Assembly (NCBI GenBank): GCA_013368445.1
Contig: JAACJO010000009.1
Coordinates: 806,001-870,000 of the forward strand
Origin: Leucocoprinus leucothites
Taxonomy: Eukaryota; Basidiomycota; Agaricomycetes; Agaricales; Agaricaceae
Direction of reading: 5' to 3'
Length of the DNA: 64,000 bases
In this document: one piece after another, positions 1 to 10,188 of the stretch
Numbering within the stretch: the stretch's first letter is position 1
Layout: every line of letters starts with the position of its first letter
The notes under the pieces: generated by a model
The model's database searches: none
What the model was told of the DNA's origin: nothing
What the model saw: the letters and a program-made list of their open reading frames with translations, nothing else
Translations under genes and position numbers: made by a program

Positions 1-836
1 CGACCGAATGCAATGCCCTTCAAAAATTTGTTAGACTACAAGGATTCAGGGTTAGGGCTAGGTTTACCTTTGAACGTGATCTACGTATTTGTTGGGACTT
101 ACTTCAAGCAACTCGCGTAGGAGCAACCTCGACTCTGCATCCTCCAATGGACGATAACTCCGTGATGCATCCGCATTCATGGTTGCGTTCATTAACTGCG
201 TTACGCATATCAGAAAAGACATTCAAGAAAGGGTCACTAAACACAAGTTCACGGTTCTGAATCTTTTCAGTTTCGTTCCAGCTTGTTGGAGGGATCCTTT
301 GAAGCCACGATAGCATATATCACTCCTATTTAAACTTTCAACGCCGTGAGCCTGTACTCAGGCTGGCGAGCTTACGCGATGACATTCTTGGGTCGACTCG
401 AATAAATATTTCCCCGCTTCTCGAGCAAGTCCGTTGCGGCTTTTGGGGTGCAGAGAACTATCAAACTAAGGTAAGGCACTGAAGGCACACTAGTGAAGGG
501 TAACTTGTCTGACCAATTGTATTTTGACCTAGGTGTACCGAGTCCATGACAGATATGACGCCTCCTGTATTAATTGTTTCAGAGAATGATATTGGGAGTC
601 GTACGTTTGGTTTATTCACCATAAACCTCACTCCAACGCATAAACTTCACGGGTAGGAGCTCATTGCTTTTAAGATCATGCCACCACCGAGCGAAAAATG
701 AGGGCCCAGGAGGCAATGGCTTCCGGAGAAGCAAAATTCGGGTTAGAAGTGCTTTCGCGCATACGCCCAGAAGGGGTAAAGCAACGACCCAGAGAGCTGA
801 GGGAGGCTCCGAAAAGACAAGAACGTGCTGAGGCAT
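1..836 (-). CDS. Cytochrome P450, 5' part (cut by left edge)
   Basis: N-terminal part of a membrane-anchored cytochrome P450 monooxygenase; the haem-binding half lies beyond the window. Start at 836 gives a hydrophobic anchor (residues about 13-35) and a proline hinge KPLPPGPSFF, then the 'WSEVYG' block that usually precedes an intron. Later exons can be read at about 553-501 (VISVMDSVHLGQNTI), 477-378 (a block with AATDLLEKRGNIYSSRP, typical of the beta-1 region and helix B) and 326-76 (LMNATMNADASRSYRPLEDA, with a GT-AG intron of about 57 bases before it). The last exon at the edge ends with a piece like GIAFGR, but its splice acceptor is not clear. No P450 subfamily can be named from this part. 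The substrate is unknown. Confidence 0.8.
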
Positions 837-1286
837 GGTCGTGTCGAAGAGAGCTGTTATAGTGGGAATTTGGTGACTCGTGGATCCTGTTAATCCTATT
901 CTTATATGTGACCGCCAGCAGACATATTTATAGAAACGAGTTGCAAGCCCATGCTAGTCAGTGCTGGCTGCAGCGTTATGTGAATTGACAGGTATAGTGA
1001 TAAGTAGGTGATCACGAAGAGAAATGCTTCCGAGTCGAAGCCAAATTCCTGGAAGATATCACCGCTTAGGCATATGGACGACACCTCTAATAATGTGCTC
1101 AGAGATGAGGAAGGGCATTCAGGTGGTAAAGGTAGAACATCGCGCTTTCTAAATTAATTGATGATGTTATGTGGTCGTGGGAAAATCATATCAAACCCGA
1201 CTTCACGCTCGACTCGAGGCACCTTAACCTCCTTGCTTTACACCATGCTCACCTAACTCCTCGCCTTTTAAACCCATACCCCCGAT
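837..1286. other. Intergenic, divergent promoter region
   Basis: About 450 bases between the start of the P450 (-) and the start of the unknown coiled-coil gene (+). It should hold both promoters. A 60-codon open frame on the minus strand (902-1084) has no recognisable domain, and I treat it as chance. No clear TATA element is seen for either gene. Confidence 0.5.
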
Positions 1287-3151
1287 ATGTCTCCTCAACC
1301 AACAACGAGACCGAAGATGTCCAATTCATCTAGCCTCGTAATTACCATAAAATACGGAGGACTGAAAGCGACCCAATTTTTCTCCAAATACACCGCAAAG
1401 TCGTATCAACAGCTCCTGAGTGACCTGACAGAGCTCGGGTTTCCTCACCCAAAGAGAGCAAATATTGTGTTTAAATCCCACGGAACTCTGGAGTTCTTTT
1501 GGCCGATCGAACGAAACGAAAATGTGAGCTGATTCTGAGTTCTGTCCTTGGTTATCTAGCCCATCGCTCAATGCCGTATAGAGTTTCTTCGTGAAAAATC
1601 TGGTCAAACGTGTGAACCTCTCCCAGAAAGGGCCGTTTAAAGATGAGCAACGAGCTCAGCGACAGCAGTTATCAATGTACTGCGGAACTCTTCTACTCAT
1701 AAAATTAAATGACACGTCTAATTTGATTTTCGTGCCGCTATTTCCTTTAGTGCTAGTATGAACATCAGAGAGGACATAGATTATGATCCAGATCTCGAAC
1801 AACAGGGTCCAGCTCCTGTGCCCCCTCAAGCTCCCAAAGTCACAAAGAGGCTTATTGGGCAAAATCAATCACAAAATCAACAATCACCGCCTACCAAACC
1901 CTCCGCCAAGCCTGCTGGGGAACGATTTCACCCATACACTCGTCCTTCAGGATCACCTATCACCAACCAGCAGTCTAATGGTGTGATTAGGCAGATACTT
2001 CAGAAGCCAGCTAAGCCCGCGAGCTTAAATCAGCGTGCTGCTGAGGTGTTTTTGGATGAGATCGGAACATCACTGAGGACTCCAATAAGGTTCAAAGCCG
2101 AGCCAGTAGAGCCCACGATACCGCCGGTATGTGACCAGATCCACTGGGCTTTGCTATCACCTACACGTTTTTTCCAGCCTCCGCCCGTTCTGCCCTCAGC
2201 GCCCTCAGCCCAGAGGCGTTCTTCGTTCGCGACGAGTGGGCATAGCCCTTCCGAAGTACAGATTAAACGAGTACGCCCTTTCCTCTTCCGTGTTCAGATT
2301 GACCTAAATGATTATATTTGCGCAGGAGCAAATAGCTCCCTCGTTCTCATTTTCAGTGCCTCCTCACGCCAAGACACAGTCGTATATTGACCTCACGTGC
2401 GAGTCAACGGCGCCATCCTTTTCTTCGCTATCTTCATTCCCTTCTACTTCCCACGCGTCACTTGTGGCTGGAACTCCAACTATAAGCCCAGAAATTCCTG
2501 GAATGGAGTCTCAGCCTGCCGTCTCGCGCATAGGTATATTTGATAGGAGTCCATCGCACAACTCCCTACCCTTTGCGGCACCGAGAAACGGCTCTTCAGT
2601 GATTTTTGAACCTCCACATACCCCAGTAGATGTTTCAGCGACTCAATCCACTCCGATATCCATTGCAGTCCCCAAACCCAATGATCTCCTTTCGATTCAA
2701 AGCCTTACCAAAGAATTATTCGATTTGAGAAATACTATTACGACGGCCCTAGATAGACAGAACATTATTGTCGAGGAGTTACGTCGTCTAAATGCCGCAT
2801 ACGTTCCTTCTAAACTCTCTCTAACGTCTTCGAGCGAGGCCAAAGCTGACGCAGGTGAGTAAGTTATTGACTCCTTCCGTCGGTGATTCACATGGATCCA
2901 CAGCAACAAGAGCACGCTTGGATGAATTGGCGAAGGAAATAGAATCCCACAAGACAAAACAGGCCGAGCTTACCAGGGAACTTGAGGCTGAAAGGAACAA
3001 ACGACTAGAGATGGAGTCGGTTTTGGCAGATATCAGACGAGAACAAAAGTCGCCTTTTGTTGTCCCGGCTCTTCTGGACACGTTCGTCAAGATTTCACAG
3101 GCGTCCACAGCTGCGCTAAAATACAAATCAACATTCGGTTCAAACCAGTAA
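1287..3151 (+). CDS. Hypothetical protein with Pro/Gln/Ser-rich middle and C-terminal coiled coil
   Basis: Not recognised. The first exon (1287-1521) encodes an ordered-looking segment with SLVITIKYGGLKATQFFSKY. Short exons seem to follow near 1558 and 1679; the join to the segment beginning near 1751 (DIDYDPDLEQQGPAPVPP) is uncertain and would need a roughly 35-base intron. The middle is low-complexity, rich in P, Q, S and T. Well-supported introns are 2129 to about 2178, 2281-2325 and 2853 to about 2902; across all three the frame stays open. The last exon is a charged heptad-like stretch (RLDELAKEIESHKTKQAELT and onward, about 45 residues) predicted to form a coiled coil, then the stop at 3149-3151. 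It converges on the GH7 gene, with 94 bases between stops. A scaffold or nuclear protein is possible, but nothing visible proves it. Confidence 0.6.
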
Positions 3152-3245
3152 TGCAATCATATCAAAATGCATTAATACATATCAAACCTGCTACACTCCT
3201 TTTTCATTGTTACTAATTTACACTAGGAGCTATCTCGTCGTCTAT

Positions 3246-4655
3246 TTAATAAGTGGAGTCGAGGTCACCGAACTTGATGTTCGAGAAGGTGACGGAGGCG
3301 TTGGGAGAAGAGGACTCGACTTGTTCGGGTTTGCCGGAGTCGGTGGCGCAAGTGCCACGAGCAATTCCTGGCTTGGAGGCATCACCGTTGGTCGGGTAGT
3401 TGGAGTCGAGCCAGAGCATGTTGGCAGCGTGGTCATCCCAAATACTCATGACCAAAACCATACCATTGGCCAAAGCCTTGCCCATCTGTGCCAAGCCACC
3501 ATGTTGGCCGAAGCTGTCCTCGTCGCCGAAGGCCGCCTTCTGTTGGTCACAGAAGTCCTGGGTGATGGAGTCGAGAGCGTCCATGCCAGGAACAGCGACC
3601 TTGGAGTTCTGGATAACCTGACCATTCTGAACATAGATGCGACGAATTTCGGAGAGAGTGCTACCGGAGGCAATGAATTGGGTGACGACGGTGAACTTGG
3701 AGCTGGTATCGACAGTCATGCCTTTGCCGTAGAAAGATTTGTCGCCCATACGGAAGGAGTTGAAGTCACAACCGTCAGGGTCACAGAGACCATCGTAGCG
3801 GCTGTTGATGGCGCAGTCCTCGCCCTCGCAACGAGTCTGACCGTTAACTTGGCAGGGGTGGGGAGTGTAGGCAGCAGACACTGAGTTGGCTTCCCAGATA
3901 TCCATCTCACCACAGCAAGTGCCGAAGCCTCCGGTTCCGGCGTTGGTGTCGTTGGGAGAAGGCGTCCAGCCCTCAACGTTGGCCTATTGAAAAAATATAG
4001 ATATTTGAATATAGTTGTTCCCAGTCTACGGATTGATGCATACCTCGCCGTTAATGAACTTGATGTCGCGTGGGCACTGCGAGTCGCAGTAGCCGGTACC
4101 ATACTTGGCACCAGCCTTGTTGCCGGAATATTTGCTCATCCCACCATCGGCAGCCATCTCAGAGAAGTAGAGAGCGCCGTTCAGACCGCAGGGAAGGTTG
4201 GAGACGTCAACATCGAAAGTGAACTCCTTGTTCAGGAGATCGAACATCTCGTAGCTTGAGTCGTCAGCCATGAGGTAAACACGGGATCCAATGTTCTTCT
4301 GCTGGCTCTGAGTGACGAACTTGAGTGTGAGGGCGTTACCGCTGGTGGTGATACCGTAGGTACCAGAATAGTCAGCACCGTCGAGGGCGCAGTTCTCGGC
4401 ACAGGTGGCACCATCGGGACAGAGAGAGGTGTCCCAGGTGTTGCCGGTGTAACAGTTGGTGAAGCCCTCGGTGGTATGAAGCCAACGCCAGTTGGAATCG
4501 AGGACAACACTGCCAGAGACGGTTTGACAGCTACCGCTACCAGAGCAGCGTTGCCAGCTGAGGGAAGGGTGGCTTTCAGCTTGTTGTGTGCCTACCTGCT
4601 GACCGTAGGTAACGGCCAGGAAGGAAATAGAGAGAAGAGTGAGTTTTGGAAACAT
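3246..4655 (-). CDS. cel7: GH7 cellobiohydrolase (core domain only), copy A
   Basis: Secreted glycoside hydrolase family 7 enzyme that cleaves cellobiose from the reducing ends of cellulose chains with retention. Two exons, 4655-4044 and 3983-3246, with one 60-base intron; 449 residues. The signal peptide is about residues 1-18 ([18 protein letters not shown]), and the mature protein begins near QQVGTQQAE, typical of the family. The catalytic motif [10 protein letters not shown] (nucleophile Glu, assisting Asp, acid/base Glu) opens the second exon region. Many Cys in family positions ([45 protein letters not shown]) and the [17 protein letters not shown] block are present. The protein stops at GDLDSTY, so there is no linker and no CBM1 cellulose-binding module. 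Very close to copy B, 1.9 kb upstream in the same orientation, with the intron in the same place: a tandem duplication. Confidence 0.97.
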
Positions 4656-6566
4656 TGGTAAGTAGTTTTCGTGGAAAGTCGAGCTCGAGAGAGGTCAAAG
4701 TGACTTTTGGTGAGAACTGGGGAAAGTTGGTGGTCGTTGGACTCGCATTTATACCGTTCTTGCGATACCTACAAGCCATTGAACGGAGAAATGAAGGGTG
4801 TATCGTTGGCTTTTTTCTCGCTGAAATGAGAGTTCCCATGAAGCTTGGCAGGTAGGACCTTTCAACGTAGAGACCCGGATGTAAATGCAGACTTCGGCGC
4901 GCTTTGATGCAGTAAGAGGACGGCTGTGACGGTTGAATAGCTATGCTCTTCTTTTGGATCATTACCTATTGACCAGATGACGCGTAGGGGTCTTCTGCAA
5001 TATAATTGTCCTGACAGACTCCGGTCCTACGGTCTGAGGCATACTTCCCAATTGTTGATCTGGTATTTTTGGAGGTTACCGTACGGCCAGCTGCCAGCGT
5101 GGCAGGTGCACTATTCAATAGTCTGCAGTCTGGCATGATTCAATGCACTTCTTCCTTGCCGTCGGGCTAGGAACAGGCACCCGTTTGTAGCTTCAGTCGT
5201 TCCGTGCCCGTTTGATTGACGTGCAAAGGCTAAAATCCTCAGTAATGGGCTCGTCGGTAAAGGGGCGCTCTCTGCGTATAGAGGACTTGAGTTGGCTAAA
5301 CTTCGGTTGGGCTAAGCATCAGTTGACTAAATAGAACCTGACGACAAGCAGGAGAGAGAATACATAGTGGAGCACTGTGGAGCGACACTGAGAGTTCGCT
5401 GGCTTCTCAGCACATGAGATTTCCGATATTGTCACTTTGTTGGGTGTGAAGCCGATGAAAACAAGGGTAAACATATCCGGATCACATCCTCAGCCGTTCG
5501 ACTGTGAGCTTGTCAGTACTTATCTGAAGAAAGGACGATTCATGCACAGATACAATTCTCCTTTCGCACCCAGCCTCCATATTCCGAGATTTTTCAGACG
5601 TTACACGTCGTGTTTTCTGCTTGGAACCGTAGAGCGTCTTTTACTTTTTTCTTGCCGCTTGATTGAGGTCCCCACATTACACAACCCTGAATCTGATTAA
5701 AAGGTGGGGTAAGACAAAATCGCTTGTCCCATGGGGTTCAGCCTTGACAAGGAACGCACAAAGGACGTCTCACATTTCATACCGAACCTGGATTTGGGCG
5801 TTAGCAAAGTCTATTGAAGGGAGGAGGAACACAGCTGTTGCTCAAAGCAATGAGGCACGCGGTCAGGAGTAAGTGAGCGCCAGAGGATCACATGCACAAC
5901 GCTAGTCTGTGCTCACCATTCAGCCGTTTGCACCTCTCACGGTCGCCACAATCGGCTGAAGCGATTAACCTCGAAAGAGGACATTCTGAATTGAAGGCAA
6001 AGTAAAGCCGTCGCTTGGGGAGTAAAGGGAGGGAGTCCAAGAAAACCTCTGGACCGGAAAATATCCGTGTAGCCAGCATTATCGACGACGATAACAAAGA
6101 ACTCATGTCAAGAGAGAGGTTGATGCGGATATCCTCCTTACCATTGACGTAATGTCCATCCTCTCCTCTTTCGAGATCGACACTTCGCGAACAGCCATTC
6201 GTGAGACTTCATCCTGTGACTTGATCCAGTATTTCTCGATCGCAACAGACCAATGAAGTTGCCAAGAGATCCAATCGTGGGTGCTCGAGATCCTACCTTG
6301 AACCGACCTTATAAGAAGCAGGCTCGAAGCAGGGTCAGCAGAATTGAGATGTTCAGGACTCAGTGACACACGAAGCAAGGTGGGGTGGCAAATAATTCAT
6401 TGATTTATGCCGACATAATGTTACACACAGGCTTTGAATAGGGTATCAATACATTACTTTGAAGCCGTCAAGGCACCTGTGGGTGGAATCAGCACACCGG
6501 GCGCATAGCTAGGAAAGAAGCTGGCGGTGACTTACAAGTTTAAGAGAACAAATTCATTAGATCCTC
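4656..6566. other. Spacer between the GH7 paralogues
   Basis: Holds the promoter of copy A and the 3' flank of copy B. Several small open frames occur (for example 5437-5700 on plus, 6103-6378 on minus), but none shows a domain, a plausible exon partner or family resemblance. I see no transposon ends that would explain the duplication. Confidence 0.5.
4748..4753 (-). promoter_or_regulatory. TATA box of GH7 copy A
   Basis: TATAAA on the minus strand, 93-98 bases before the ATG of GH7 copy A. Position and context match the element of copy B at 8066-8071, which fits a strongly inducible secreted-enzyme promoter. Confidence 0.6.
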
Positions 6567-7983
6567 TTAAGCGGAGAAAGTGGTGCCGATGTCACCGAAT
6601 TTGATGTTCGAATAGGTGACGGTAGCATCAGCGGCAGAGGACTCGACATCCTCAGGTGCACCAGAGTCGGTGGCGCAGGTGCCGCGGGCAATTCCTGGCT
6701 GGGATGCATCAGCATCAGTGGGGTAGCTGGAGTCGAGCCAAAGCATGTTGACGGCATGGTCGTCCCAGACGCTCATAACCAAAACCATGCCATTAGCCAT
6801 AGCCTTGCCCATCTGTGCCAAACCACCATGTTGGCCGAAGCTATCCTCATCGCCGAAGGCCGCCTTCTGCTGGTCACAGAAGTCCTGGGTGATGGAGTCG
6901 AGAGCGTCCATGCTGGTAACAGCGACCTTGGAATTCTGGATAACTTGGCCGTTCTGAACGTAGAGGCGACGAATTTCGGAGAGTGTGCCGCTGGTGGAGT
7001 TGTCGGAGGTAAGGAACTGAGTAACGACAGTGAACTTGGAGCTGGTATCAACGGTCTTGCCTTCGCCGTAGAATGATTGATCACCCATGCGGAATGAGTT
7101 GAAATCGCAGCCGTCGGGATCGCAGAGACCGTCGTAGCGGCTTTCGATGGCACAGTCCTCGCCCTCGCAGCGAGTCTGACCGTTAGATTGGCAGGGGTGA
7201 GGGGTGTAAGCGGCAGAAACCGAGTTTGCCTCCCAGATATCCATTTCACCACAGCAGGTACCGTAGTTACCAGTTCCGGCATTGGCGTCGTTGTCGGAGG
7301 GAGCCCATCCCTCGACGTTAGCCTACAGAATCGGATAAGCCTATGGGCTTCTATTAGAAACAAGTAACACTTACCTCGCCGTTGATGAACTTGATGTCGC
7401 GTGGACATTGCGAGTCGCAGTAACCAGTGCCATATTTAGCACCAGCCTTGTTGCTGGAATATTTGCTCATCCCACCATCGGCATCCATCTCAGAGAAGTA
7501 GAGAGCGCCGTTCAGACCACAGGGAAGGTTGGAGACGTCAACATCAAAAGTGAACTCCTGGTTCAAGAGATTGAACATCTCGTAGGTCGAGTCGTCGGCC
7601 ATGAGGTAAACACGGGAGCCAATGTTCTTCTGTTGGCCCTGAGTGACGAATTTGAGTGTAAGGGCATTGCCGCTGGTGGTGATACCGTAGGTGCCGGAAT
7701 AGTCAGCACCGTCGAGGGCGCAGTTTTCAGAGCAGGTGGCACCATCGGGACAGAGGGAGGTGTCCCAGGTGTTGCCGGTGTAGCAGTTGGTGAAGCCTTC
7801 GGTGGTATGGAGCCAGCGCCAGTTAGAGTCGAGAACGACGCTACCGGCGACATTAGTGCAACCATTGCTGGTGCACTTTTGCCAGGAAAGGGAGGGGTGG
7901 CTTTCGGCTTGTTGAGTGCCAACCTGCTGACCGTAGACTACGGCGAGGAGGGAGAGTGAGAAAAGGGTAGCTTTTGGGAACAT
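6567..7983 (-). CDS. cel7: GH7 cellobiohydrolase (core domain only), copy B
   Basis: Paralogue of copy A with the same function: processive exo-acting cellulase of family GH7, secreted. Exons 7983-7375 and 7322-6567 with a 52-base intron at the same codon; 454 residues. The signal peptide is [18 protein letters not shown]. The catalytic motif [10 protein letters not shown] and the family cysteines are all present. Differences from copy A cluster in residues 5-45 ([10 protein letters not shown] against [10 protein letters not shown]), in an inserted SDNSTSGT loop, and at the C terminus (GDIGTTFSA against GDLDSTY). The rest of exon 1 differs at only a handful of positions. No CBM1 or linker. 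Being tandem, co-oriented and individually TATA-driven, the two genes probably raise dosage or respond to different cues. Confidence 0.97.
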
Positions 7984-9429
7984 AGCGAGGGGTGATTTGA
8001 GATCTGTTGTCGAAGATGCTCGAGAGGCGTCGAACGATGTCGAGACTGGGCAGATACCCCTGCCATTTATACGTTACGTCCCGGAAAATGTACGGGGGGA
8101 TTGTTGCCTTTTTGCACCAGAAGTTGTGTGCTGACGAGAATGTGCCGGACTGAGGGCACATATCGGACACTTTTTGCAGGGACAACAACTAAACTGTTGC
8201 GCAGTGTAGTTAGTCGATCATAGGAAAGAGGAGCAGGAGTGGAAAAGTGGACCCTTTGAAGAGATCAGCGGCACATTCAATTGCTGATGTCACTAAAAGA
8301 AATAGTACATTGCCTCCGATAAATCAGCGTGCCGACAGAGAGAGAATGGTAGCTTTCGTTGCCGAGTTAAATCGGATTGATAGTTGTGATAGCTTTAAGC
8401 CATTCGTCAGCACAAGCACAATTCCGGACGTAGATGGATACGTGCTTGAGGATTGGACAACCAGCAGTATCCCTAAAGTCTCGTAGAGCTTTATTCCGAT
8501 TGCAGATCAAGCAAAAGCACCACTTGGATGCGCTCAAGCCAGCTGCCGCATGCCCAGTCAAATCTGCGGTGTATTACTTTCCATGGGCTGGGTGCTCCAA
8601 GCGACAATAAATGAGTTATTCGTCCAAAAGTCACTCCACTGATTTTTTCCGACCTCGCAGTTACAGTGCGAGTTTTGGTGATGAGTGCAGCTATTCTTGT
8701 CAATGATTGTCCTCGGTAAAAGTAATAGGAGGTCACCAAGGGTTGAAACTCGGTGGTCAATGCTTCTTTCTCTCCTAAGGCATCCAGAGGTAACTGTAGC
8801 CTCTATAAAAACCCGTGTTCGTGGAGCCAGAAGATCCGCCAGGATAACCTGAACATCAAATTCCACGCGTGGCAGGTTCTGAGGCGCCCAGTTTGCCTAG
8901 GCGGTCGTTGGAGTTGTGCGGTAACGATCAAAGAAGCCAACGTGAGGGGATTATAGAATTCACAGTTAATGTTGCCGGGGTCAGGTCAGAGACATTGAAC
9001 ATGGGACTACTCTGTCCGTAACCGAGTGGAGAGTACTCATTGATAATTGTGCCTCGTTGGAGCTCTGTGCAACTTTCGAAGCATTTTGTGGAGCATGCTC
9101 GCTACTTTGCGCTGGCCATGTTGCTCTTGGTCGGAATAATCTAGGTGGTAAAAAGAACTTGCATCTTCTTCCACAAGCATGAACTATCGCCCGTTATCAC
9201 CACAATGAGGAACTGCAGAGTACATAAGTTGAGGTGGTCGCAGCTGGAGGGTTTGAACAACAGATTCCAAAAACGGGAACAACTACTTTGATCAATTACT
9301 TACATAATATAATGTTATCTGGAAATCGCCGAGGCATATCAGGTTCACCAATTAGGTTGACTTGGTCTCCCTCTCTAAACGACGCGATCTACTCTTCCAA
9401 AGTCCACATCTCATCACATTTCTTCTTAA
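7984..9429. other. Intergenic between GH7 copy B and profilin
   Basis: About 1.4 kb divergent region holding the promoter of GH7 copy B and the upstream region of profilin. Small open frames (8247-8486 on plus, 8558-8866 on minus, 8753-8956 on plus) have no recognisable content. Confidence 0.5.
8066..8071 (-). promoter_or_regulatory. TATA box of GH7 copy B
   Basis: TATAAA on the minus strand, 83-88 bases before the ATG of GH7 copy B. Confidence 0.6.
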
Positions 9430-9972
9430 ATGTCCTGGCAAGGTAGGACAATCCCAGTAGCTCGAAAGGCCTCGCTCTCACCACCCGTTGATCTCAGAAT
9501 ACGTTGATAAGAACCTCGTTGGTAGCGGCAGGATAGCCAAGGCTGCCATCCTCGGTTTACAAGGAGGAGTTTGGTCTAAATCACCAGGATTTGAAGTACG
9601 CGTCATTCTGGAAAACATTTAGTCTGAGTCTGAATATGGGGTTCAAGATTTCGCCAAAGGAACAAAAGGATATTGTGGACGGCTTTACCAATGCAGATAA
9701 TATTCAGGCTAGCGGTATTCGTGCTGCTCAAGAGAAGTACCTCACACTTCGGGCGGATGGGCGCAGCATTTATGGGAAGAAAGGAGTGCGTCCAGATTAG
9801 ATCACTTTCTAAGTAGACTGCTTAACCACGCCCTTGACAGGCTGATGGCATAGTGCTCGTCAAGACGAAGCAGGCAGTTCTCGTCGGCGTATATGAGGCA
9901 CCTACACAAGCGGGTGAAGCTACACCAATTGTGGAGGGCCTCGCAGACTACTTGATTGGCGTTGGATATTAA
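9430..9972 (+). CDS. PFY1: Profilin
   Basis: Small cytoplasmic actin-monomer-binding protein that feeds ATP-actin to formins and binds polyproline and phosphoinositides. Four exons: 9430-9442, 9498-9595, 9648-9785 and 9841-9972, giving 126 residues, the usual fungal profilin length. The N terminus MSWQEYVDKNLVGSGRIAKA and the block ILGLQGGVWSKSPGF are diagnostic, as are SIYGKKGADGIVLVKTKQAV and the C-terminal helix IVEGLADYLIGVGY. Aromatic residues of the polyproline site (Trp3, Tyr6, Trp30, C-terminal Tyr) are kept. A first exon of only 13 bases means that single-exon searches miss the start. Intron 2 must end in AAG (9645-9647) to keep the frame and length; no other AG fits. Confidence 0.95.
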
Positions 9973-10188
9973 ATTCACCATTTTCTTTGCCAGTCTGGGT
10001 TGATCATAAATCTAATCATATAGCTCCCCTTTGCCTAGTCTGAGAGTCAGGGTGCAGAAATTCCTCTTGCTTTAGTAACATTTGTTCCCGGAATCAATCG
10101 CATGTCGTTGGCGTTTTGCCACAAAGCTTCAACAGAAATCTAATCTACTTATACATCAAATACGATAACGTCATATCACACGGTGGTT

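Noticed and set aside
40..65. GTTAGGGCTAGG, resembling telomeric TTAGGG
   Set aside because: A single copy inside a P450 intron; no array.
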